A stretch of DNA of 51,882 nt from Pelagibius sp. (GTDB taxonomy: Bacteria > Pseudomonadota > Alphaproteobacteria > Kiloniellales > Kiloniellaceae). The translations under genes and the position numbers were made by a program. The DNA lies in assembly GCF_028289705.1 (NCBI RefSeq), contig NZ_JANQOI010000006.1:1-51882 (forward strand), read 5' to 3'. How positions within the stretch are numbered: position 1 is the first letter of the stretch; every line of letters starts with the position of its first letter. The notes under the pieces were generated by a model, which saw only the letters and a program-made list of their open reading frames with translations, was not told the origin of the DNA and made no database searches. Below, piece after piece: positions 44,509-51,241 of the stretch.

Positions 44509-45455
44509 CCGCTCGATGTCTTCGGTCCAACCTCGCGCGCCGGCGCGGCCGCGGGTTCCAGCGCCGCGAAGACTTCGCGGGCTTCGGCCAGATCGCTGTA
44601 GGTGAAGTCGTAGGAGGCGCAGCCGTCGACCACCTTGGAAAGGAGGTCGAAGCCCTGGCGGCCGTGGATGCTGTAGTTGAAGGCGTTGCGCCCGATCTCG
44701 ATGACGGTGTCCGCCTTCGGCCGCGGCACCAGGGCGGTCGCCGCATCCTTTTTGTAGCTCGGGAAGATGACCCAGGCCGGCTGCGCCGTTTCGCCGATCC
44801 GTGCCAGGCTGTCCGCAGGCGCTTTCAGCAGTGCGACTGTGCCCTTCACGGTGTCTTCCGAGCGCCGGCTCAGCCTTGCCGAGGGAATGAGCCCACCGAT
44901 GATATCGATGGACTGGTTCTTCAGGCTGATGGGTCGCGCCAGGGCGGTAACCCGGCCGTCCTCGAGAGACAGCAGTGCCAGTTCGTCGGACAGCAGCCGC
45001 CAGCCGTTGTTGACGAGATAGGCGGTGAGGGTGCTCTTTCCGGAGCCCGGCGCCCCCGGCAGGATCGCTGCGAAACCGTCCTTCTCGATAGTGGCGCTGT
45101 GGATAATGAGATACTGGTGGGCGTGCCCTCCGATGCACCAGTTGAGCCCCCATTCCATCATCGGCAGGGCCTGGTCCAAAGGCAGCGGCTTGAAGATCCG
45201 CAGGCCGTCGAACTCGAAATTGACCTGCCGGCGCAACCAGCGCCTTGGACCCAGCGGCTGGGTCAGGGCGACATGGAAATCCGCAAAATCCCCCTCCGCT
45301 TCGATGGGATAGTCGGCATAAAGCAGTGAGATGCCATCGACCACGGCGGGAATGCGGGTGCGGATGCGGTTGAGAAAGGGCCCGGTCCAGAGATTGAGGC
45401 CTGGCCCTGCCAGCCGGGCGACCAGTTCCTGCCGTGACCAATCTGAGAGCTTCAC
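44505..45455 (-). CDS. HprK-related kinase A
   Basis: This protein has 316 residues from the GTG at 45455, which has AAGG eight bases upstream; the frame is open to 45551 but without family-like residues. The P-loop is LPGAPGSGKST (residues 132-142) and the HPr-kinase-like acidic motif is WRLLSDELALL (152-162). EWGLNWCIGGHAHQYLIIHSATIEKDG before the P-loop is characteristic of the HprK-related kinase A subfamily. There is no HPr protein or sugar phosphotransferase gene here. It should phosphorylate, or otherwise use ATP on, an unknown protein or peptide of the cassette. The nucleotidyltransferase follows through an ATGA overlap. Confidence 0.85.
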   Translation of the reverse strand: MKLSDWSRQELVARLAGPGLNLWTGPFLNRIRTRIPAVVDGISLLYADYPIEAEGDFADFHVALTQPLGPRRWLRRQVNFEFDGLRIFKPLPLDQALPMMEWGLNWCIGGHAHQYLIIHSATIEKDGFAAILPGAPGSGKSTLTAYLVNNGWRLLSDELALLSLEDGRVTALARPISLKNQSIDIIGGLIPSARLSRRSEDTVKGTVALLKAPADSLARIGETAQPAWVIFPSYKKDAATALVPRPKADTVIEIGRNAFNYSIHGRQGFDLLSKVVDGCASYDFTYSDLAEAREVFAALEPAAAPAREVGPKTSSG

Positions 45456-45609
45456 CGCGTACCTTGGACCCGTAACTCTACGCACATTGACCGCCGCGCG
45501 GCGGCCGGACCCCGGGCCCGCAAGAGTGCGGTGGGCGAAGGCCGGGTGCAAATCGAAAATTCCCCTGGGTCCTGAGGGTTCGCTGCCGGCGCCCGATCAG
45601 GCGCTGGGG

Positions 45610-45942
45610 TCAGCCGCTCTGGCCGCTCTGCTCCGATGCGGCGACGGCCTCGACCAGGCCAACGCGCTCGAAGCGCTCGATGGCGCGGGCGACCCATCTC
45701 TGCAGGCGCGAGTCCGCATCGGCCTCCAGCGTTTCCGCTAGGTGCCGGGTGATCGTCGCCTCGCTGGCCGGTGCCTGTTGCAGGCAGCGCAGCGTCTCAG
45801 ACATGTAAGGATTGAGCTTCATCGTGTCGCCGGAGAGATCATCGTAAACGACGATCTCGTCATCCCAGGCGCGCCAGCACCAAGTGTCCTCGCGCTTCAA
45901 GCGCCATATCCTGGCGTCGGATGGATCAGGAATGTCGGACAA
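45610..45942 (-). CDS. PqqD-family peptide-binding protein of the HPr-rel-A cassette
   Basis: This 110-residue product starts at TTG 45942 (start uncertain). The PqqD fold is recognisable: a strand pair from TWCWRAWDDEIVVYDDLSGDTMKLNPYMSETLRCL, then helices to IERFERVGLV. In PQQ and many RiPP pathways this fold binds the leader of a precursor peptide and brings it to the modifying enzyme. It lies 154 bp upstream of the kinase gene and 46 bp after the Tat-exported protein on the same strand. It closely fits the PqqD-type protein described with HprK-related kinase A. The likely client in this window is the Tat protein (inference). Confidence 0.8.
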   Translation of the reverse strand: MSDIPDPSDARIWRLKREDTWCWRAWDDEIVVYDDLSGDTMKLNPYMSETLRCLQQAPASEATITRHLAETLEADADSRLQRWVARAIERFERVGLVEAVAASEQSGQSG

Positions 45943-45988
45943 AACGCTTCGGAGCCCCCATGACGCCGGGCGCCGCGCCAGATACGGC

Positions 45989-46747
45989 CTAGCCGCGGTC
46001 GTTCAGCTCGTCCAGGATGTCCCGCAGACCGAAGGGATCGCTGTAGATCATGTCGATCACCAGATCGGCGATCTCCTGGTGCGAATAGCCGTACTGTTCG
46101 CGGCCGAACTCGCAGGCGTTCAGATAGGCGGCCGAGCACTGCGGCAGAAGATCCGAGCTGGAGTCGTGCCACAGCGCCTGCATCATGGTGGCATTGGGAT
46201 CGGAGGTCAGGCCGTTGGCAAAACAATCGGCAAAGGACGTGCCGAAGGGCGGCGAGTCGAGCCCGGGATAGTCCTCAAGGTCATCGATGTAGTTCTTCGC
46301 CTTGCGCCGTCTGGAGCGCCAGTTGGACGGCCTGTAGTTCTTCAGCCAGGTCCGGTAGTTCTTCAGGGCATTGATGCTCGGCACCGAATAGTCGTAGCAC
46401 TCGTAGGGTTCGTAGTAGCTGTAGTGGATCGGGTTGCAGGGCCCGAGCATGATGTAGTTGGCGCAGCGGTCGGGATTGTCGCGCCAATAGCTGGGCCTGC
46501 GGCCACGGCAGCTGTAGGAGACCGTCTGCGAGGCGTTGCCGGAATTCATGCCCGAGTGCGAGCAGAAGGTCGCGAGGGCGGGGCGGCTAGACAGGGTCAG
46601 GATCACCGGCGCGCCAGCCAGGCCGCCGGTCAGGAATCGGCGGCGGGCGTCGCGCTTGGCGCGATCCCCATCGGGTGCCCGACCCCGATCCTGCGGCGCC
46701 GTGTCCGGGCCGCCTGCCTCAATACCTGAGCGTTCCTTATCCGCCAT
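45989..46747 (-). CDS. Tat-exported cysteine-rich protein, putative HPr-rel-A client
   Basis: This 252-residue protein has a long polar n-region (residues 1-34), a twin-arginine motif RRRFL (35-39), a hydrophobic core GGLAGAPVILTL and a likely cut after ALA (59). The mature part has eight cysteines (62, 80, 95, 104, 117, 175, 204, 212) and begins with CSHSGMNSGNAS, followed by CRGRRPSYWRDNPDRC. This pattern (Cys, Ser-Gly, Ser-Gly-Asn, then Cys and a Pro-x-Tyr-Trp) is ordered and looks conserved. Tyrosine is abundant. I recognise no enzyme. As first gene of the cassette and its only exported member, it is the natural candidate substrate of the kinase/PqqD/nucleotidyltransferase set. Confidence 0.75.
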   Translation of the reverse strand: MADKERSGIEAGGPDTAPQDRGRAPDGDRAKRDARRRFLTGGLAGAPVILTLSSRPALATFCSHSGMNSGNASQTVSYSCRGRRPSYWRDNPDRCANYIMLGPCNPIHYSYYEPYECYDYSVPSINALKNYRTWLKNYRPSNWRSRRRKAKNYIDDLEDYPGLDSPPFGTSFADCFANGLTSDPNATMMQALWHDSSSDLLPQCSAAYLNACEFGREQYGYSHQEIADLVIDMIYSDPFGLRDILDELNDRG

Positions 46748-47425
46748 CCTAGCAACCCTGCCTTGATGCTCCAGCGAGCTTACGCAACCAATTGCCTGAT
46801 TGTTCCCATCGGTCCTTTAGTACGCTCACCCCAGGCGTCGGACATCGGGAGCACCGACACAACAATGACATATCAATCCCGCCCATTGCGAGCCCCGATT
46901 CGCCGCTACTCCTTAATGGAACGACATTGGGGAGCCGACAATGCGCGCGATCCTCTCCACTTGCGGCCCGCAAGCGGACCCGATTGCCTTGGTGCCGGAC
47001 CTCTCCACGCACCTCTCAAATAGCTTATGCAGGATTCGTACCAAGGCCTTAACGTCCTGATATTGCTTGGAAATCGATTCGTGCAAAATCGTCTATCAGG
47101 GGTCCCTTGTAAAGTTTCTTTACAAAGATCCGGGGGTAATTCCCTCAACTGCCTCGCGATTCCTCATCGCCAACTGTATATCATTGAATTCTTACGATTT
47201 TTAGAACGGAATGCAGCTTCAAGTGGTATCGGTTTTCTTTACGGTCCAAGACGGGACCACTCCCCTGCAACGGCCGGAAGCGAGGGCCTGCGGGCCTGAA
47301 CGGAGGCCTGCCTCGCATGGCGGTTTGGCAAGACGGCGACGGTCCCCTAGGTTTGGAGCACTGCCCGGGGCAGCCCGGGTTGCACTTGCGGTGGAAAACA
47401 AGCCCTTGCGGAGGATAACAAAAGC
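46748..47425. other. 678-bp divergent intergenic region
   Basis: This region separates the Tat-protein cassette from the WalW-like deacetylase. About 47040-47240 is AT-rich for this genome and carries a perfect dyad at 47107-47125. A frame with ATG near 46865 reads for 50 codons, but it lacks a ribosome-binding site and any recognisable sequence. No gene is called. Confidence 0.5.
47107..47125. repeat. Inverted repeat, operator-like
   Basis: TTGTAAA and TTTACAA are separated by 5 bp (GTTTC), the same 7-5-7 geometry as the dyad at 3166-3184 but with a different sequence. It lies about 300 bp upstream of the deacetylase start and 360 bp upstream of the Tat cassette. Confidence 0.4.
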
Positions 47426-48445
47426 GTGAGTGCAGCCTTCGACGTCGCCTCCGGCCCCCTGGCCCGGCTGCCGGCCGAGCACCCTCCGCTGCTCTTGGTG
47501 GTCATCGACACCGAAGAGGAGTTTGACTGGAGCCGTCCCCACGCGCGCGAGAATACCAGTGTCACCGCCATCGCCGCACAGGGGCTGGCGCAGGAGATTT
47601 TTTCGCGCCATGGTATTATCCCGACCTATGTAATCGACTACCCGGTTGCCTCAGACCCCGGGGCGGTCGAGACCCTGAAAGGATTTGCGGACAAGGGGGA
47701 ATGCCGGATCGGCGCGCACCTGCACCCCTGGGTGAACCCGCCGCACGAAGAGCCGGTGAACGCCCGCAATTCCTATCCCGGAAACCTCGCCGCCGATCTG
47801 GAGCGCCGGAAGCTGGAGACCCTGACAGGGGCAATCTCCGAAGGCTTCGGAACACGGCCGCAGGTCTACAAGGCAGGGCGCTACGGCGTCGGCCCGGCCA
47901 CTGCCCGGCTGCTGGAGGATCTCGGCTATCTGGTCGATGCCAGCGTCGTGCCCCATACGCGTTTCACCGACGACGGCGGGCCGGATTTCACCGGTGTGGG
48001 CTTTCATCCCTCGTGGTTCGGCTCTGCGGGTGACAGGCTGGAAATCCCCCTGACCTGCGGGTTTTGCGGGCTGCTTCGCGGGCTTGGCCCGTCCCTTTTC
48101 CCCCGCATCAGCGGCGCTGCCGGGATGCGCTTGCGGGTGCCCGGCATCTTTGCCCGCACCGGGCTTTTGGAGCGGATCCGCCTGACCCCGGAGGGGGTGG
48201 ACCTTGCCGCCAACATGCGCCTGGCCAGGAGCCTCTATCGGCAAGGCTGCCGCGTGTTCTCCTTCACCTACCATTCTCCCTCGCTGGTGCCGGGGATGAC
48301 GCCCTATGTTTCCGACGGCGAAGAACTGCGGCGGTTCCTTGACCTGATGGACCGTTTTTTCGGCTTTTTCAGGGAGGTGCTGGGCGGCCGTCCGTCGGAG
48401 CCCCTGGAGGTCTATGACCTGCTCCGCGCTCGCCACCGATCTTAG
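47426..48445 (+). CDS. WalW-like polysaccharide deacetylase-family protein
   Basis: This 339-residue protein starts at GTG 47426, with GGAGG upstream. PPLLLVVIDTEEEFDWSRP supplies the first acidic motif of the NodB fold (Asp-Thr-Glu-Glu-Glu). HLHPWVNPPHEE is the metal His motif, YKAGRYGVGPATARLLEDLGYLVDASVVP is motif 3, and FSFTYHSPSLVPGMTPYV is the late His motif. It matches WalW, a deacetylase-like protein of lipopolysaccharide and exopolysaccharide loci. It has no signal peptide. It differs clearly from the DUF3473-type deacetylase at 41105-42073, so the locus has two enzymes of this superfamily. Confidence 0.88.
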   Translation: MSAAFDVASGPLARLPAEHPPLLLVVIDTEEEFDWSRPHARENTSVTAIAAQGLAQEIFSRHGIIPTYVIDYPVASDPGAVETLKGFADKGECRIGAHLHPWVNPPHEEPVNARNSYPGNLAADLERRKLETLTGAISEGFGTRPQVYKAGRYGVGPATARLLEDLGYLVDASVVPHTRFTDDGGPDFTGVGFHPSWFGSAGDRLEIPLTCGFCGLLRGLGPSLFPRISGAAGMRLRVPGIFARTGLLERIRLTPEGVDLAANMRLARSLYRQGCRVFSFTYHSPSLVPGMTPYVSDGEELRRFLDLMDRFFGFFREVLGGRPSEPLEVYDLLRARHRS

Positions 48446-48462
48446 GCCGCGGAGGGGGCTGG

Positions 48463-48477
48463 CGCCCTCGCAGGGCG
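48463..48477. terminator. GC-rich hairpin after the WalW-like gene
   Basis: CGCCCT-CGC-AGGGCG has a 6-bp stem, 18 bases after the deacetylase stop and just beyond the 3' end of the tRNA-like gene on the other strand. It could stop both transcripts; there is no T-run. Confidence 0.35.
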
Positions 48478-48488
48478 GTGGCCGGGAG

Positions 48489-48565
48489 TGGTAGGCGGGG
48501 GAAGGAATCGAACCGTCCGACTTCTCCTACGTAGAAGGAGCGCTCTACCTCTGAGCTACCCGCCT
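48489..48565 (-). tRNA. tRNA-like gene with abnormal T-arm and anticodon loop
   Basis: The minus strand folds as a tRNA. It has a perfect 7-bp acceptor stem (AGGCGGG/CCCGCCT), discriminator A and encoded CCA, T8-A9, a D-arm GCTC/GAGC with G18-G19, and a 5-bp anticodon stem CTCCT/AGGAG. The T-loop is TTCGATT. Deviations: the anticodon loop is TCTACGT, so position 33 is C, not U. The T-stem is six pairs (GGACGG/CCTTCC) with one C-U mismatch. By position the anticodon is UAC (Val); a one-base shift gives CUA. The acceptor end resembles tRNA-Ile. It may be a decaying or noncanonical tRNA, so the isotype is left open. Confidence 0.6.
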
Positions 48566-48788
48566 CCAGGAAATCGCCGGCATTGTTCAGCAAGGCTTCT
48601 GCCTAAGCAAGACGATTGCCCAAGACCCGTGCCCACCATCCGGCACCGCCACAGATCGGCATCGGGGCGATGACCGTGCTGTCAAGAAAGGCGACACGGG
48701 CACCCCTCGCGTTAACCAAGAATCGCTTTGTTATGGCACGCAGAATAGCGTGACGGCCCGCCCCAGCCGGGCCGGGGTTCGGCGGTTC

Positions 48789-48822
48789 GAAACTGCATGA
48801 AACTGTAAGAATGTCTGACAGT
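48789..48822 (+). promoter_or_regulatory. Candidate upstream activator site
   Basis: The direct repeat GAAACTG occurs at 48789 and 48799, one helical turn apart. The dyad ACTGT-N11-ACAGT lies at 48802-48822. Both sit at the distance upstream of the -24 box where enhancer-binding proteins such as PrsR usually bind. The sites were found by eye only. Confidence 0.35.
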
Positions 48823-48883
48823 CTGCCCATGCCCCGGCGGCGGTGAGAGACCAAGCCTTTGATATCTTTGGGCTGTAGATGCG

Positions 48884-48899
48884 TGGCCCGGTTCTTGCT
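48884..48899 (+). promoter_or_regulatory. Sigma-54 (RpoN) promoter
   Basis: TGGCCCGGTTCTTGCT has the invariant GG and GC ten bases apart and matches consensus TGGCACG-N4-TTGCW at all but one defined position. Transcription would start near 48910, leaving a leader of about 45 bases to the ATG at 48956. Sigma-54 control by the PrsK/PrsR pair is known for PEP-CTERM genes in other bacteria. Confidence 0.7.
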
Positions 48900-48955
48900 A
48901 TAATAATGTCACAGGTCGATTATCCAGGTAGGGCAGGTAACCGTTGCAGGGACGT

Positions 48956-49804
48956 ATGAGGGCACTGACTCGCACTGCGCAGGCAATCGTTTTGGGTCTC
49001 TTGGCCTGGGCGGGAAGTCTTGCGGTGCCTGCGGCAGAAGCCGCGATCATCAATCAGTTCGAGTACGACCTGTGGAGCCATCCCGACGGCGCCCTGGCGC
49101 CGCCGCCCTATGGCCTGCGCATCGACGGGATCGAGTGGTACGCCACTGGCGGTGCCAGCGGGGGCAACAGCGATGCCTGGACCTTCGATTTCGACCACCC
49201 GCTGGCCGAGATGCGGGCGGTCTACACCGTCAACGACGGCGTCAACGACGACACCTTCCGCATCTTCGGCACCGCCATCGGTGGCCGGGACATCTCCGGA
49301 ACCAACTACGACGGGCCTCCGGTGCTGGTCGATATCGACTTCACCTACACCGGCTTCGACGGCCAGAACGATTTCCACGATCCGGAGATCCATGTGAACG
49401 ATGGGGCCGGCCAGGCCAGCACCAAGGGCATGGGGACGATCACGTTCCAGCAGCAGACCTTCGGCATTCAGGCCAACACCACGGTGAACCTGCTGGCCTT
49501 CGCCAACGGCTCCGGCAATCTCTTCAATTTTGACGTGGACCCGGCGCCGGGCCACCGCCTGAACGGCTATTGTGGCGGTGCCAACCCGCCCGCCTATTGC
49601 GGCATGCCCGTCGGTTGGGGGTGGCTGGCCTTGGCGGATGCCAACTTCAATCCGCACACCGCCTACCACACGTCTTTCCAGGACTTCATTTTCGTGAGCA
49701 ACAAGGTGCCTGTGCCGGAGCCGACGAGCCTCGCGATGTTCGGCACGATGTTGGGCACATTCTCCCTGGCTTCCTGGATACGCCGCCGGAAAAAGTCCCG
49801 CTGA
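48956..49804 (+). CDS. PEP-CTERM sorting-domain protein
   Basis: This protein has 282 residues from ATG 48956, with CAGGGA upstream. The signal peptide ends near AAEAA (residue 26 or so). The mature domain is Asp/Asn/Gly-rich and beta-like (WTFDFDHPLAEMRAVYTVNDGVNDD, FTYTGFDGQNDF). The C-terminus is a textbook PEP-CTERM tail: VPEPTS (253-258), a hydrophobic helix (259-275) and a basic end RRRKKSR. The exosortase at 19212-20804 should cut after the PEP motif. A sigma-54 promoter precedes the gene. It is the only PEP-CTERM protein seen in the window. The function of the mature domain is unknown, probably surface or matrix. Confidence 0.93.
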   Translation: MRALTRTAQAIVLGLLAWAGSLAVPAAEAAIINQFEYDLWSHPDGALAPPPYGLRIDGIEWYATGGASGGNSDAWTFDFDHPLAEMRAVYTVNDGVNDDTFRIFGTAIGGRDISGTNYDGPPVLVDIDFTYTGFDGQNDFHDPEIHVNDGAGQASTKGMGTITFQQQTFGIQANTTVNLLAFANGSGNLFNFDVDPAPGHRLNGYCGGANPPAYCGMPVGWGWLALADANFNPHTAYHTSFQDFIFVSNKVPVPEPTSLAMFGTMLGTFSLASWIRRRKKSR

Positions 49805-49902
49805 ACCGGCGCCCATTCGCGCCCTTCCATTCCCTGACAGGTCTTGAGCGGTTTGCCTGCGCGTAACGGGCCTGCATCGATTCCACCGAAGTGGAAGACG
49901 CT

Positions 49903-50844
49903 CTACTTCCAGCAGCCGACCTGGGCGATGTAAGGGCGGGCTTCGCTCAGGATCTGTGGTCTGGTTTGTGGGACCTGGGTGGCGTTTGTCCGGTAATCCA
50001 CCCCCTGGTTCTCGAGAAAGCCGAGCACGGTGTCCGTCGACAAGGCATAGCCTTCGTGCCGCACCGTTCTGCCGGTGGTTTCGAAGACCTTGACCGAGTT
50101 GATCTTGGCAAAGACCACGCCGATCACCAGACCGCCGCTGTCGAGCAGCGGACCGCCGCTGTTTCCCGCGCGGATGTTCCCCTTGAGGACGATGATCGGC
50201 AGGTTGTGGACGGTTCGGCTGCGGCCAACGACCTCGACGGCGGTGACGATCGGATTGAGGGGCACGAGCCCCTGGTTCGGGTAGCCGACCAGCGAAGCCT
50301 GCCCCATGGCGGAGCGGCCCCGGGCCCGGGTGCTGAACGCGGCCACCGCAGGGGGGCTGAGATCCGCCCGCAGCAAGGCGAGGTCTGCCGACTGGTCGAA
50401 AGCGATCTTCCTGGCCAGCACCATCTCTCCGGCCGAGGGCGAAATCGAAACCACCGCACAGTCGTCGACGACATGATTGTTGGTCAGCAGACTGCCGTTG
50501 GCGGCCACGAAGAATCCGGACCCGATGCCGGCGAGGCGCCGGCCCTCGACTCGGGGCTCCGACGGCTCCTCGAGCATGCGGCGGACTTTCTCGCGGCGCT
50601 CGCGCTTGATCCTTGCCGCTTCGTCGTCGCTGACCACGGCGCCCTCGCAATCGCCCGCCAGGGTTTCCTGGACCGTGCCGAGCGCAGGGTCGAAGCAGTT
50701 GACCACATAAGGACCCTCGGCCGCCGCGGTGGGCCGGGCCTGCGGTGTCCAGGAGATCGCCGCAAGGCAGGCCGCCGCCAGAAGCGTGGTCAGAGGCTTC
50801 CTTTTATTCGCGCGCGCTGTTTGAGCCACGTCAAGGTGTGCCAC
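49903..50844 (-). CDS. Periplasmic trypsin-like serine protease (S1C, no PDZ)
   Basis: This 313-residue protein starts at a GTG. The signal peptide runs through LTTLLAAACLAAISW to about residue 42. The catalytic triad is His124 (TNNHVVDD), Asp154 (QSADLALL) and Ser229 (RAGNSGGPLL), as in DegP/HtrA-type proteases. No PDZ domain follows; instead there is a short tail with a terminal cysteine (QVGCWK) and an extra N-terminal region with cysteines at 50 and 66. It is convergent with the PEP-CTERM gene, with a 98-bp gap. It may be an envelope quality-control protease; a role in processing the matrix protein is speculation. Confidence 0.88.
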   Translation of the reverse strand: MAHLDVAQTARANKRKPLTTLLAAACLAAISWTPQARPTAAAEGPYVVNCFDPALGTVQETLAGDCEGAVVSDDEAARIKRERREKVRRMLEEPSEPRVEGRRLAGIGSGFFVAANGSLLTNNHVVDDCAVVSISPSAGEMVLARKIAFDQSADLALLRADLSPPAVAAFSTRARGRSAMGQASLVGYPNQGLVPLNPIVTAVEVVGRSRTVHNLPIIVLKGNIRAGNSGGPLLDSGGLVIGVVFAKINSVKVFETTGRTVRHEGYALSTDTVLGFLENQGVDYRTNATQVPQTRPQILSEARPYIAQVGCWK

Positions 50845-51241
50845 GTCGAGGGTCCCGCTGGATGTGACGCTTTTCCTTGCATCGCAGTCCGCTGAGCGGA
50901 AAGGCCAGAGCCTACCAGGGTCTCCGCCGGATCGCGACTACCCTCTACTACGCGGGACGTTGATTTGAAGATCAGTTTGGACAGGGCTCGGCAGGCGTGG
51001 GGACGGTTCGCGGCACGATCCCATTGCCCCGGGACCCGGGTGCAGATGCCGGAACCGGACGGTTTCCTACTGGACAGGCGCGGTTTTGGCTTGGATGATC
51101 GGCGAATATGCGATAGGCCAGGGCATTGCCTGTTTGTTCTTTGTCCGGAGTGACGTCCGGGACGGACGGCATGTCCGGCGTAAGGCCGCGTCTGCGGCCC
51201 CTGTGGCGCCTCCAGTGCGTACCGGTCGGGGGGAAGGTGCG
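50845..51241. other. 397-bp divergent intergenic region
   Basis: This region lies between the protease and the second export gene. No gene is supported; a plus-strand frame at 50965-51153 has no recognisable product. A GG-N10-GC pair at 51205-51218 is too close to the export start to be a convincing sigma-54 promoter. The ribosome-binding site of the export gene (GGGGGGAAGG) ends this region. Confidence 0.5.

Larger units (their letters stand above)
48566..48955. other. 390-bp control region of the PEP-CTERM gene
   Basis: This region lies between the tRNA-like gene and the PEP-CTERM protein. It holds a sigma-54 promoter (48884-48899) and, 60-95 bp upstream of it, repeats that could bind an enhancer-binding protein (48789-48822). 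A minus-strand frame at 48603-48854 has no recognisable product. Confidence 0.6.

Noticed and set aside
48920-50650. A 576-codon minus-strand frame across the PEP-CTERM and protease genes
   Set aside because: It runs out of phase over two well-supported genes and encodes only low-complexity sequence.
51204-51219. Sigma-54-like TGGCGCCTCCAGTGCG before the second export gene
   Set aside because: The start of transcription would fall inside the ribosome-binding site.
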